Origin: an uncultured Taibaiella sp.
GTDB lineage: Bacteria; Bacteroidota; Bacteroidia; Chitinophagales; Chitinophagaceae
Direction of reading: 5' to 3'
Assembly: GCA_946886975.1 (NCBI GenBank)
Contig: CAMPJV010000002.1
Coordinates: 1 to 28,128 of the forward strand
Length of the DNA stretch: 28,128 nt
The notes beneath the pieces were generated by a model that had not been told where the DNA came from, searched no databases, and was given only the letters and a program-made list of their open reading frames with translations. The number at the start of each line of letters is the position of its first letter. Within the stretch, counting starts at the first letter, position 1. Shown one piece after another: positions 8,117-16,300 of this stretch. Both the position numbers and the translations under genes were made by a program.

Positions 8117-8124
8117 TACCTTTG
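8117..8124 (+). promoter_or_regulatory. TACCTTTG (-7-like) element facing the AraC regulator
   Basis: The octamer matches TAnnTTTG and ends only 4 nt before the ATG at 8129. If it is a real promoter, the transcript would start close to the start codon and be nearly leaderless. Alternatively it could be one half of an inverted regulator-binding pair with 8037-8044. Confidence 0.4.
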
Positions 8125-8128
8125 TTGC

Positions 8129-9094
8129 ATGATAAACGTGGCTATACTTGTTCTGAAGAATTCAGTGCTCGCATCGATAGCAGACGCGCGCCGTATTTTC
8201 ATTGAAACCAATAAGATACTTGCGCAATCGGGAATTGAGCAGGCATTTAATGTGGAGCTGGTTGGCGAGTGGGAAAGTGTTCAAGTAAATGATGGACTCT
8301 TCAAAATATTCCCTGATGTAGCGACAACTGCTGACTATAAAGCAGACCTGATCATCATTCCCGCAATGACCGGAGACATGATCACTGCAACATTCCTAAA
8401 TAAAGCTTATGGGGCATGGATAGACAAGCAATATAGGGACGGAGCAGAGGTGGCTAGTCTATGTGTAGGAGCGTTTCTTTTGGCGTTTACAGGATTGTTG
8501 AAAAATAAAGAATGCACAACACACTGGGCATACGCCGATGAATTCAGGAGTTACTATCCTGCCGTAAAGCTTGTTGAGGAAAAGATGTTTACAGGACAGA
8601 GCGGACTCTATTCAAGTGGCGGAAACAATTCCTATTGGAACCTGCTGCTATTCCTGATCGAGAAATTTACAAACCGCCAGATTGCAATTGAAGCATCTAA
8701 GTTTTTTCTTATTGATATTGATAGAATAGCTCAATCGCCATTCCTGGTGTTCAGAGGTACGAGGAAACATGAAGATGAGACGGTTCTGGCAATACAGGAA
8801 TATATAGAGCAGAATTTCAGTGAAAGGATGTCGGTCATTGAATTGGCAAGTCGATTCAATTTAACCCGGAGGACGTTGGAACGCCGCTTTGCGAAAGTTA
8901 CACACCATACTGTTGCCCAATATATCCAGCGCGTAAAACTCGAGGCCGCAAAAAAGATGCTCGAAATAGGTAGAAAGAGTATTGCCAATGTGATGCTTGA
9001 AGTGGGGTACACCGATGTGCAAACCTTCAGGGAGAATTTTAAAGAGTTTACCAATATGACACCAATTGAATATAGAAATAAGTTTTGTAAGTAA
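8129..9094 (+). CDS. GlxA family AraC-type transcriptional regulator (DJ-1/PfpI-like sensor domain)
   Basis: A 321-residue DNA-binding regulator. Residues 1-175 form a DJ-1/PfpI-like domain, with Cys112 at the nucleophile-elbow position (VASLCVGAFLLAFTGLL) and a following CTTHWAY. Residues 218-318 carry an AraC double helix-turn-helix (first helix MSVIELASRFNLTRRTLERRF, split here for length: MSVIELASRF then NLTRRTLERRF; second SIANVMLEVGYTDVQTFREN; ending TPIEYRNKF). Members sense a small molecule or stress through the N-terminal domain. The frame can open at a GTG at 8108, but the ATG at 8129 gives the usual family start (MINVAILVLKN). It is divergent from the VOC operon across about 120 bp and is the obvious candidate regulator of that operon. 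Repeat copy B begins 8 bp after its stop. Confidence 0.9.
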   Translation: MINVAILVLKNSVLASIADARRIFIETNKILAQSGIEQAFNVELVGEWESVQVNDGLFKIFPDVATTADYKADLIIIPAMTGDMITATFLNKAYGAWIDKQYRDGAEVASLCVGAFLLAFTGLLKNKECTTHWAYADEFRSYYPAVKLVEEKMFTGQSGLYSSGGNNSYWNLLLFLIEKFTNRQIAIEASKFFLIDIDRIAQSPFLVFRGTRKHEDETVLAIQEYIEQNFSERMSVIELASRFNLTRRTLERRFAKVTHHTVAQYIQRVKLEAAKKMLEIGRKSIANVMLEVGYTDVQTFRENFKEFTNMTPIEYRNKFCK

Positions 9095-9101
9095 TAGCGG
9101 T

Positions 9102-9171
9102 GCTTGCCACACAAAAAAATTGACCGTTCAAAAGCGGCGAGAATAGTACAGGTGGTCGCATAACCGGGCGG
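9102..9171 (+). repeat. Imperfect direct repeat, copy B (partner at 5836-5905)
   Basis: It shares an exact first 16-mer, GCTTGCCACACAAAAA, with copy A and aligns with it over 70 bp in the same orientation. It begins 8 bp after the AraC gene. At its right end GCATAAC (9158-9164) is followed 50 bp later by GTTAGCA (9214-9220), an arrangement resembling the outer motifs of an integron attC site, though the two motifs pair only over their AAC/GTT cores and one more base. Confidence 0.55.
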
Positions 9172-9304
9172 AGAAGTTGGCAATTATGTAGTTTGCTTCC
9201 CTCAGACAACGGCGTTAGCATGACCAAGAAATAGAAACGTGCCTGCGGATATTGTTCGATGCCCATATTTCTTGAAGTATTTTGAGAGCACTACAGGTGT
9301 AATA

Positions 9305-9445
9305 CTATTGCTTCAGGGTATCGCTAAAGTTCCATTTGAATGCTTCTTCACGGGCCTGTTTTCTTCCCCAGGCTTTTCCAATTATGATTCCAAGAGCAAA
9401 GACAGCTAAAAGGATGACGGTGTTTATTAGATAGGTGATAAGCAT
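9305..9445 (-). CDS. 46-residue single-pass membrane microprotein
   Basis: A complete short ORF on the minus strand, ATG at 9445-9443 and TAG at 9307-9305. The product has one hydrophobic helix at about residues 3-22 (ITYLINTVILLAVFALGIII), then a positively charged stalk (GKAWGRKQAREE) and a short polar tail ending in FKWNFSDTLKQ. The charge pattern puts the C-terminus in the cytoplasm by the positive-inside rule. Composition and helix quality support a real gene despite its size. I do not recognise a family; Bacteroidota genomes contain many such small membrane proteins of unknown function. There is no obvious operon partner. Confidence 0.6.
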   Translation of the reverse strand: MLITYLINTVILLAVFALGIIIGKAWGRKQAREEAFKWNFSDTLKQ

Positions 9446-9487
9446 GGTGTAAATATGCAAAATTTGGATGAAATTGGTGAGGTGATT

Positions 9488-9772
9488 TCATTGTATCTGT
9501 TTCAATGCAATCGTCGCACGTTTCTGAATGCGCATATTTTCTGGTTTAGAGTGCGAGCGCAAGATGTTCGGATTACCATTAACCAAGGCCAGGAAAAGCA
9601 ATGCTCCATAAAACCTGAGCAGATGTTGCTCTAAAACTATCCGTTCCAGGAGGGCTAAGAGGTTTGCTTTATCCTCTCCCTGTCTTCTATTCCAAATCAG
9701 CGGACTTGGGTAAAAGGAGATAACACGTTTAATTCCACTGGTATATTTGGTATTCAGAGGGTAGCGTCTTCG
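9488..9772 (-). pseudogene. Orphan open frame without a start codon, possible gene remnant
   Basis: The minus-strand frame is open for 94 codons between an upstream TAG (9775-9773) and a TGA (9490-9488). It reads like a protein, with SGIKRVISFYPSPLIWNRR, then LLALLERIVLEQHLLRFYG and ALLFLALVNGNPNILRS. There is no ATG or GTG near its 5' end; the only ATG is 16 codons before the stop. Just upstream, another frame holds a similar segment (RSGFGALLFLALGLFSED). This suggests a truncated or frameshifted remnant. The family is not recognised, and a chance open frame remains possible. Confidence 0.3.
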
Positions 9773-9878
9773 CTAAATAAACCTAGCGCAAGAAACAGAA
9801 GTGCTCCGAAGCCGCTCCTGAGACTAAAATTTCATCTATATTTAATGTTAGATTATTTACTTCTTAAAACTGACGTTC

Positions 9879-11018
9879 ATGAACAGAAGACTTTTACTCA
9901 TTTCCTTATTGTTTATTGCTTGCTACGATTCAAACGGACAGGGACAGTACACCTTCACCTATACACCTTCCGTATCAAACTCTATCCCTTTCTCAACTGG
10001 GTATACAGCTTCATCCAGCAACAGGCGGCAGCTCATCTACTATCCTACTAACTTCCCGACGGCTCCGTCAGGCAACATTACCACCATCTATCTACGCTTG
10101 ACAGCCGGGGGAACCAAGAACATAACCAACATGTTCGTAAATATGGGCCCGACCACACAAACTATATTTACCACCACGGGAGGAGGTAATGCATGGATCA
10201 CAGGCCTCAGCAGCGTGTACAGCGGACCATTTTCGGGCGCTCCGGATGCAAACCTGTGGCTGCCCATCCCGCTTCAAACGCCTTTTTATTATGACAATAC
10301 CCAAAATTTCGCGCTGGACATGGGCCACTACGGATACACCGCCGGCTTTTCCTTCTATCAGGGCAATGGCGCCTTCGTAGGCCGGGGTATATTTGGCGTT
10401 TCCACCAACGCTACCGGTTCGGTGCAGGACAGGCTCGCCGAGCTGAGCTTCGACATAGCTCCGCTTCCTCTGAAACTCCTGGGTTTTGACGGTACCTTCA
10501 GAAACGGCGTGAACGCGTTGAACTGGAAGGTTGCGGAAGAATCCGACATGGCGCATTACATAGTGCAGCGTTCGTTTGACGGCCGCGAATATGATGACAT
10601 CGCTACGGTGTCTCCACTTGCTACGTCCGACGATACAAAACAATATACCTATGCTGACGAAAAAGTGAAGAAGAGCAGCATATCTTATTACCGGCTGAAG
10701 ATGGTAGAGCTGAATGGCACATCTACCTACTCGCCTGTAGTGCGCATAATGCCTAAGAGTGCTGAATTGTTTGTGGTGGATGCATATCCTAATCCATTCA
10801 GCGATCAGGTAAGCATATCAGTGACTATTGCGGAGGCAGGGCCATTGGTGTACGAAATAAACGACCTGACAGGAAACTCCGTGACAAGCGGCAGCTTTCA
10901 TCTGCAGCCTGGCATGAACAACCTTACTGTTCCCGGTTTGCAGGCTGTAGCTCCCGGTGTTTACTCGCTGTCGCTAAAAGCAGGGAACCATCACCAGGTA
11001 ATTAAGCTCTCAAAATAA
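9879..11018 (+). CDS. T9SS type A sorting domain-containing secreted protein
   Basis: A 379-residue exported protein. A Sec signal peptide covers about residues 1-20 (RLLLISLLFIACYDSNGQ). The body to about residue 195 is a beta-rich Ser/Thr/Gly-rich domain of unrecognised family. Residues about 200-290 form an Fn3-like module (LNWKVAEESDMAHYIVQRS, SYYRLKMVELNG) that commonly precedes the sorting signal. The last 75 residues are a T9SS type A sorting domain, with DAYPNPFSDQVSI, a central INDLTGN, and APGVYSLSLKAGNH before the final IKLSK. It would be moved across the outer membrane by the type IX system and released or attached to the surface. The same pre-sorting module occurs in the 1,729-residue protein at 13345-18534. 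Confidence 0.88.
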   Translation: MNRRLLLISLLFIACYDSNGQGQYTFTYTPSVSNSIPFSTGYTASSSNRRQLIYYPTNFPTAPSGNITTIYLRLTAGGTKNITNMFVNMGPTTQTIFTTTGGGNAWITGLSSVYSGPFSGAPDANLWLPIPLQTPFYYDNTQNFALDMGHYGYTAGFSFYQGNGAFVGRGIFGVSTNATGSVQDRLAELSFDIAPLPLKLLGFDGTFRNGVNALNWKVAEESDMAHYIVQRSFDGREYDDIATVSPLATSDDTKQYTYADEKVKKSSISYYRLKMVELNGTSTYSPVVRIMPKSAELFVVDAYPNPFSDQVSISVTIAEAGPLVYEINDLTGNSVTSGSFHLQPGMNNLTVPGLQAVAPGVYSLSLKAGNHHQVIKLSK

Positions 11019-11291
11019 ATCACGCAGATTCTAATTAGCTGCACGCGCATCTCCCCAGTTCGGCGTAGTCTCATATCTTTGAATATAGATAAAATAAGGG
11101 CTAAAGGCAGTAATCGTACGCGTAGTCTAGACACACCTAAAGGTGATGTTGATCTGAAGGATCGGCTGTCTTTAGTTTTCTTTTCCAAAGCCTGAATAGT
11201 ACTTAAGCATATCTGCTTCTAGTCCAGGTAATGCTGCATAAATAATGAGAGAAGGCTGCGGAAGAGAACTCCTTATAAAAATCTCTTTTCT

Positions 11292-11673
11292 ATGCTAAAG
11301 TATTCTGTAGGGATCGATGTATCCAAAAGTGAGCTTCACTGCTGTATTTCCGTTATTGACCAGCAGCAGAAAGTAACAGTAAAAGGTTCCAGGAAGTTCA
11401 GCAACAATAAGACTGGGTTTATGGATCTGGATCAGTAAAAGCCATAAGGATAAGCAAGTGCGTGTTGTAATTGTTATGGAAGCAACAGGCATTTATTATG
11501 AACAAGTAGCCATGTGCCTGTTTAAGCGGAATTATGCTGTAAGTGTAGTGCTTCCAAATAAAGCTAAGAAATACCTTCAGTCTTTAGGGCTTAAGTCAAA
11601 GAACTATAGTATTGATGCTCAAGGTCTATCTCGTATGGGCGCAGAGCAGCGCGAGGGAGAGATTTTTTTCTGA
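11292..11673 (+). pseudogene. IS110-family transposase remnant, frameshifted and 3'-truncated
   Basis: The frame from the ATG at 11292 encodes the start of an IS110-type DEDD transposase, with MLKYSVGIDVSKSELHCC (first Asp) and KGSRKFSNNKTGF, but ends at a TAA at about 11437. The homologous sequence resumes in the next frame from about 11430, with VVIVMEATGIYYEQVA (the Glu motif) and LPNKAKKYLQSLGLKSKNYS. It ends at a TGA at 11671-11673, shortly after IDAQGLSRMGAEQ. Intact members are over 300 residues, so both the second half of the catalytic domain and the C-terminal serine-containing domain are missing. The break falls against the 3' end of the convergent ion channel gene. The element cannot move itself. 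Confidence 0.85.
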
Positions 11674-11675
11674 GT

Positions 11676-12464
11676 TCATTTTTTCGGCTCCGGACGATGC
11701 CACGAAAGTCTGGTTTCGCTGATCAAATCTTTGAGGCTACTTATCTCCTTTCTCAGCTCCTGTATTTCGGCGCTTCCTGCTACAGGGGTATTCTCTTCTT
11801 CCGCATCCCTTCCTATGAAGAATGTTGCGAGTGTTGCCGTAACGTAGCCAAAGACACCGTAGCCGTAGAGCGATAAAATAAATGCGAATGCCCTGCCTTC
11901 GGGGGTGATAGGCCAGAAGTCGCTGCCTGCTGTGATGACACGCATAGCAGTCCACCAAAGCGCCATACTGTAATTCTCGAAGCCGGGATTGGACTTTTCG
12001 AAACCTAACATACCGGCTGCACCAGCAAATATGATCACGGTGGTGAGTAACATTACGTAGGCAAAGCCTCGCCTTTGCATTGTAGCGGTCAGACCTTTCA
12101 TGCTACGGTTGAGTGAAGAAAGTACCCGCACCAGCCGGATACCCCGCAATCCCCGGACGACGCGGAAAAACCTGAATATCCTAAATACCCTCAGAGCTGG
12201 AATAACCAGAGATATAGTGGTGAGCCAGTTCCTTTTCAGGAAAAGGATCTTGTTAGGAGCAAGGACCAGTTTGATGAGAAAGTCAAGAATGAATAAAATC
12301 CATATCGAAAGACTCAGGTATTCAAGCATCTTTGTCAGTCCCCATACCAACTCGACAACCAGAAGCAAAAGCCACAGGAAGCCCAGGAATATCATCGGCC
12401 CTTCGAGCAGCCTGTCAATAGATCTCAGCAGCCTGCTCCTTTCCCGATCAACTTGTTTATACAT
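11676..12464 (-). CDS. Voltage-sensor-type ion transporter with non-canonical selectivity filter
   Basis: A 262-residue six-helix membrane protein of the voltage-gated cation channel superfamily. S1-S3 lie at about residues 22-70. The S4 sensor (91-114, LRVFRIFRFFRVVRGLRGIR) has arginines at the usual three-residue spacing. S5 is at about 134-153, a pore loop at 165-188, and S6 at about 192-217. The filter region reads ITAGSDFWPITPEG (177-190) where K+ channels have TVGYGD, so conduction of K+ cannot be assumed. After S6 comes GRDAEEEN and a predicted coiled coil at 231-255 (AEIQELRKEISSLKDLISE) suited to tetramer assembly. The length equals that of small prokaryotic channels. The fold is clear; the permeant ion is unknown. 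The stop codon abuts the transposase remnant. Confidence 0.88.
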   Translation of the reverse strand: MYKQVDRERSRLLRSIDRLLEGPMIFLGFLWLLLLVVELVWGLTKMLEYLSLSIWILFILDFLIKLVLAPNKILFLKRNWLTTISLVIPALRVFRIFRFFRVVRGLRGIRLVRVLSSLNRSMKGLTATMQRRGFAYVMLLTTVIIFAGAAGMLGFEKSNPGFENYSMALWWTAMRVITAGSDFWPITPEGRAFAFILSLYGYGVFGYVTATLATFFIGRDAEEENTPVAGSAEIQELRKEISSLKDLISETRLSWHRPEPKK

Positions 12465-12766
12465 AATGATATGCTATGATAATACACATAGGAGCAAAAA
12501 CTAAACCATGAGTTGGCAGTAATTTTGTTTTATAACACCTGGGACTTCTCGCAGATTAACATGCAATGAAAGGCTTCCCGGAAAAATAACCCGATGGTTC
12601 ACTTGCTGTACTAGCTCTACAAGGTGGCATTACGCTCCCCTGCTTGTTTAAACAAAAACAGGAACACACGGTATGATTTATGTGCATGTATTCTAAAATG
12701 CAAACTGCCAAGGTTCGCCCCATGCGTCTAAGGCAGCAGTTTACCTAAACATAAAATCGAATAACA
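12465..12766. promoter_or_regulatory. Divergent intergenic region between ion channel and Csp, with a 12-bp palindrome
   Basis: This 302-bp gap must contain promoters for the leftward ion channel gene and the rightward copper-storage gene. The perfect palindrome TTGTTTAAACAA lies at 12644-12655, bracketed by CCTG (12639-12642) and CAGG (12659-12662). It could be a regulator-binding site about 110 bp before the csp start. I see no clear TAnnTTTG element for csp and no RNA gene. Confidence 0.35.
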
Positions 12767-13102
12767 ATGAACGGTTACCATCAGTACAAAACTTGTATAG
12801 ACGCATGCCTTAAGTGTGCCGCCATTTGCAATCATTGTGCGTCCTCCTGCACGCAGGAAGAGGATGTAAAAATGATGGCGCGATGCATTCAGCTTGACAT
12901 GGAATGCGCGGCCATCTGCTACGCTGCCGCCCAGCTCATGAGCATGGGAAGCAGCGAGGCGGCGGCAGTATGTGCCATATGCGCCGACATATGCGACGCC
13001 TGCGCGAGTGAGTGTGCAAAGCATGACACAGAACACTGCAGGGAATGTGCTGAAACCTGCCGGAAGTGTGCTGAAGCGTGCAGGCAAATGAATAACCGCT
13101 AA
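12767..13102 (+). CDS. Cysteine-rich four-helix bundle copper-storage protein (Csp/DUF326)
   Basis: A 111-residue protein with 19 cysteines, mostly spaced CxxxC or CxxC along amphipathic helices: residues 10, 14, 17, 21, 24, 28, 40, 47, 51, 69, 72, 76, 79, 83, 91, 94, 98, 101 and 105. This pattern, with HCASSC and ECAETCRKCAEAC, is that of Csp proteins, four-helix bundles that bind many Cu(I) ions in their core. There is no signal peptide, so this is the cytosolic Csp3-like form, expected to buffer or store copper in the cytoplasm. Two histidines (86, 90) lie near the end of the bundle, where copper entry is known in the family. No copper transporter or regulator lies next to it. Copper control of expression is likely but not visible. 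Confidence 0.9.
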   Translation: MNGYHQYKTCIDACLKCAAICNHCASSCTQEEDVKMMARCIQLDMECAAICYAAAQLMSMGSSEAAAVCAICADICDACASECAKHDTEHCRECAETCRKCAEACRQMNNR

Positions 13103-13144
13103 CAGCTGATTTGTTTGATTAGGGTGATGGGGAAGACGAGACAG

Positions 13145-13252
13145 TGTGACCCGTCCTCCAGCATTCCCGGAGGGTCCTTTGGGATGAAGTAGACTTCGAC
13201 CCGAGGAATGTACCAATTGACCCTTTGGCAAGCTCAGAGTGACAACGGGAAT
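13145..13252. repeat. REP-like intergenic repeat fragment
   Basis: The stretch contains a short hairpin, CCTCC (13155-13159) with GGAGG (13169-13173), then the motif CCCTTTGGCAAGCTCAGAGT. This resembles the widespread dispersed repeats whose reverse reads CTGAGCTTGCCAAAGGG and whose chance translation gives TLSLPKG. Only one copy is in the window, so assignment rests on recall of the motif, not on a comparison. Confidence 0.4.
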
Positions 13253-13280
13253 GAGTTGAACGCAGTGCGTCAATTGACAC

Positions 13281-13314
13281 AAAAAAAATAGTTACACGAC
13301 GAGCGTGTAACTAT
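13281..13314 (-). terminator. Intrinsic terminator for the 1,729-residue protein gene
   Basis: Stem arms ATAGTTACACG (13288-13298) and CGTGTAACTAT (13304-13314) are perfectly complementary over 11 bp with a 5-nt loop. On the minus strand the hairpin is followed by a run of eight T (13288-13281). It lies 31 bp after the stop of the leftward gene ending at 13345. Confidence 0.85.
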
Positions 13315-13344
13315 CTTAAATCGAACAACACAAAAAGAAAAACC

Positions 13345-16300
13345 TTACAACTTATTCACCCTGATGGTTTCGCTATGCTGGTTGTCGGTGTATTTGATGA
13401 AATACAGCCCGCCAGCCAGATTATTCATGTCTATAACCGTTTCGGATGATACACTATTTATCACTTTGATCACCTTACCGCTGATGTCTGTCAGGAGAAT
13501 AGAAGCATCAGCCCCCTGCTGCCCTGACAGCTTAACCGTTACACGGTCAGTCACCGGATTAGGCAGTGCCTCTACAACGAAGGACCCCTTGCCATTCATA
13601 ACAGCGGTGACTACCTCTGAATATACACTGCCGCCGTTAGCTGTCTTCATGTTCAGACGATAGTAGTTCCTTCCGGCAACAGGCTCGTTATCCCAGTAAG
13701 TGTACTGAGAAGCCTTACCTTCCGCAGGGACAGAAGTGAGTGTCGTGAAGTTTCTGCCATCTATGCTTCTTTCCAGTTCATAGTAGTCGCCAGCATCTTC
13801 AGACAGACTGCTCCAGTCTATCCTGTTCCTGTTGTCTACATTCATAGCCTTGATACCGCCGAGCTTGATGGAGAGCGGAGTACCGGTCGCCTGGATAGTG
13901 AATGAACCCTGAGCGCCAACATAGCCGAACACGCGGACATAGTACGTAGTGAATGGGGATACTGTGTAGGTTCCAAACTCTGATCCCACAGCAGGACCAT
14001 CTATACAAGTACCAGTGAGTGTAGTGGATGCTGTTGGCACCATGCCTGTAAGCGCGCCACAGGTGCCGCTAAGGCCCTGCATCACCACATCCATTGTTCC
14101 GGTAGTAGTAACAGTCACTGTGACGGAACCACCCACCGAACCAGTGGTGAAGCTGTACCATACATCATTGGCCGTAGTCGTGGCCGCATTGCAGGAAGTC
14201 ATCGATTCAGTAGCGCCAGCAGTCGTGCCGGTAAATACCTGTCCGTTCGTAATGTTGACCGCATTCTGGCAGGTATCATTTGGCGGTATCGTGGCGAATG
14301 TCATCGGACCAGACCAGGCGCTGGTATCATTAGGTCCGCAGATCGAACGCACATAGAAGTCGTACTGTGTAGCACTGCTCAAGCCGGAAACCGGATGAGG
14401 CTTAGTGGTAACAAAAGCTGAGGTACCACTACCTTGCGTGAAGCCAATGGTGCCATATTCCAACTGCCATTGAGTAGCACTACCCTGCTCGGTCCAGTCG
14501 AGCGAAGCGGAAGAAGTAGCGGCTGTAGCGCTAAGCGCTGAAGGAGCAGGACAAGAAGGAGCCTGGATGAAGGAGATATCATCAATCGAGATATCACCGC
14601 CAAAGCTACTTCCCCTTACACCAGTGAACCTCGCCTGAATGTTACCTGTATAACCACTCAATACAATATTCCTCACCAGCCATGGATCGGTCTCTGCCGT
14701 CTGCTGCTGGCCAACGATGCTGTCTATCGCATTCCAGGTTGTGCCATTGAAGACCTCTATGATCAACTTGTTCATGTCCGGACCGTACATGTGGTACCAA
14801 AACTCGAGCATGGGCGTTGTAAGTGATGAAACATTGACCAATGGCGTGGTAAGCTGGGCAGTAGCGTTTAGCGAACCATACGATGCTTCTGTGAAGAAAT
14901 ACTTTGACCCGCTGTGAGCAGCATTAGGGCCTGTGTTCGTAGAACCTGTAGTACCTGTGCCGGTGACATGCCATGCATAGACGCCTGTACTGTTCGTTGG
15001 CAGTGAATTCCAGCAAGCCGTCATGACTGAGTTAGTATTTGCTGTCTGGGACTCCACATCATGAGTGTATGGGGCCGTGAAAGGAGCACAAGCGGTGGTG
15101 AAGCTTTCAGGTCCTGACCATACGCTCACATCATTGGCGCCGCACACACCGCGTACCCAAACGTAGTACGTAGTCACAGGAGTAAGTCCTGACAAAGGAG
15201 CCGTTGTAATGCCAGCTCCTACAGAACCTGAAGGCGTGGCAGATGGGGCCGGATTCGTATTGGTCGTACTATAGTAGTATTCATAACCATTTGCGGGGGG
15301 AGTTGCAGCAGCAGTCCAGGTGATGGTCGCAGCCGTGGCAGTAACCGCGCTGGATAAGATACCAGATGGAGGGAAGCAGGTAGGAGCAGCGCCAATGGTG
15401 ATAACATAATCCTGTGTTTCACGTCCGGTAGACACATTGCTACACGCTCCTGACGCTCCGAAAGTGACAGTAGTGGAATAAATAGTGCGGACACGCATTC
15501 CTGTTAACCCTGTAAGAGCTGTCAGCGGCGGTGTGATGGTGCCACTTGAGATAGTCCCGGATTTCGTTAGCTGATAATACTCGGTTGCATCAAATACACC
15601 GTTCTTATCCCAGTCAACCCAGGCCTCGCCATTTGCATTCGTTGAAGATTGGGTTACATTGAGCGTATAAGGCACACCCATGGACAGCGTAGCAGTATTC
15701 GTACTTATTGTCGGATCTGCAAAAGTGTAGCCGCCCGGCCCAACGGAAGTGGTGGAATGATTCAGGCTGGTGCCCGGAATCTCCACGTTTGTGGTGTAAT
15801 TGGACGTACTGGTATGCAATGTTGTGCCGGTATTGGGTCCGCAATAGCAGAAGTAGAATGGATTTGCAAGCGCTACCACCGTATTGCTTATGGCACTAAA
15901 ACCACCATTCTGACAAGTAACGATCACGCGATAGTCCATTGGTCCGGCCATGGTGGTGTTGTAAATAGGATTCACAGCACCTGGAATGGCAACCCAGTTA
16001 GCCTGCCCTACCGGCGATGATTCCCATTGCATTACAATGCCTGCGCCAATTGAGAAGCCCTGAAGTGTAAGTGACAGATTGCCCCCGTTACATTCCCTTG
16101 CGGTATCATCCGCATTGATAAAGGCCGTGCCTGCAGTGGGCTGTCCCATGCACATTGGCACCGTGAACTCATAGGCCCCGAGGTCCGGAGTGGTGGTATT
16201 GCGAGGTGTATTCAGGATGTCCGTCGTGATACCCACCGGAGTACCGAGGTTATCCAGCGCCGCATTCCCCGGAGTGTAGTCGCCTGCAATAGCGTTTGAG

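Larger units (their letters stand above)
9095..9878. other. Intergenic region, 784 bp, with repeat copy B, a microprotein gene and an orphan frame
   Basis: This stretch holds repeat copy B and an attC-like end (9102-9220), a 46-codon minus-strand membrane-protein gene (9305-9445), and an 94-codon minus-strand open frame without a start codon (9488-9772). The last 100 bp before the T9SS gene at 9879 are AT-rich and probably contain its promoter. I see no RNA gene here. Confidence 0.5.

Noticed and set aside
8731..9183. 150-codon minus-strand frame overlapping the AraC gene end and repeat copy B
   Set aside because: Mostly antisense to the AraC helix-turn-helix region; no family resemblance.
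10092..10643. 183-codon minus-strand frame opposite the 379-residue T9SS protein
   Set aside because: The sense strand has a signal peptide and sorting domain; the antisense frame has no domain features.
4109..12712. Shared 15-mer AAAATGCAAACTGCC at about 4109 and 12697
   Set aside because: One copy is inside a coding region and flanks do not match, so probably coincidence.
12728..13282. 184-codon minus-strand frame antisense to the Csp gene
   Set aside because: Its composition follows from the cysteine-rich coding strand and the REP-like repeat; the Csp frame explains the region fully.
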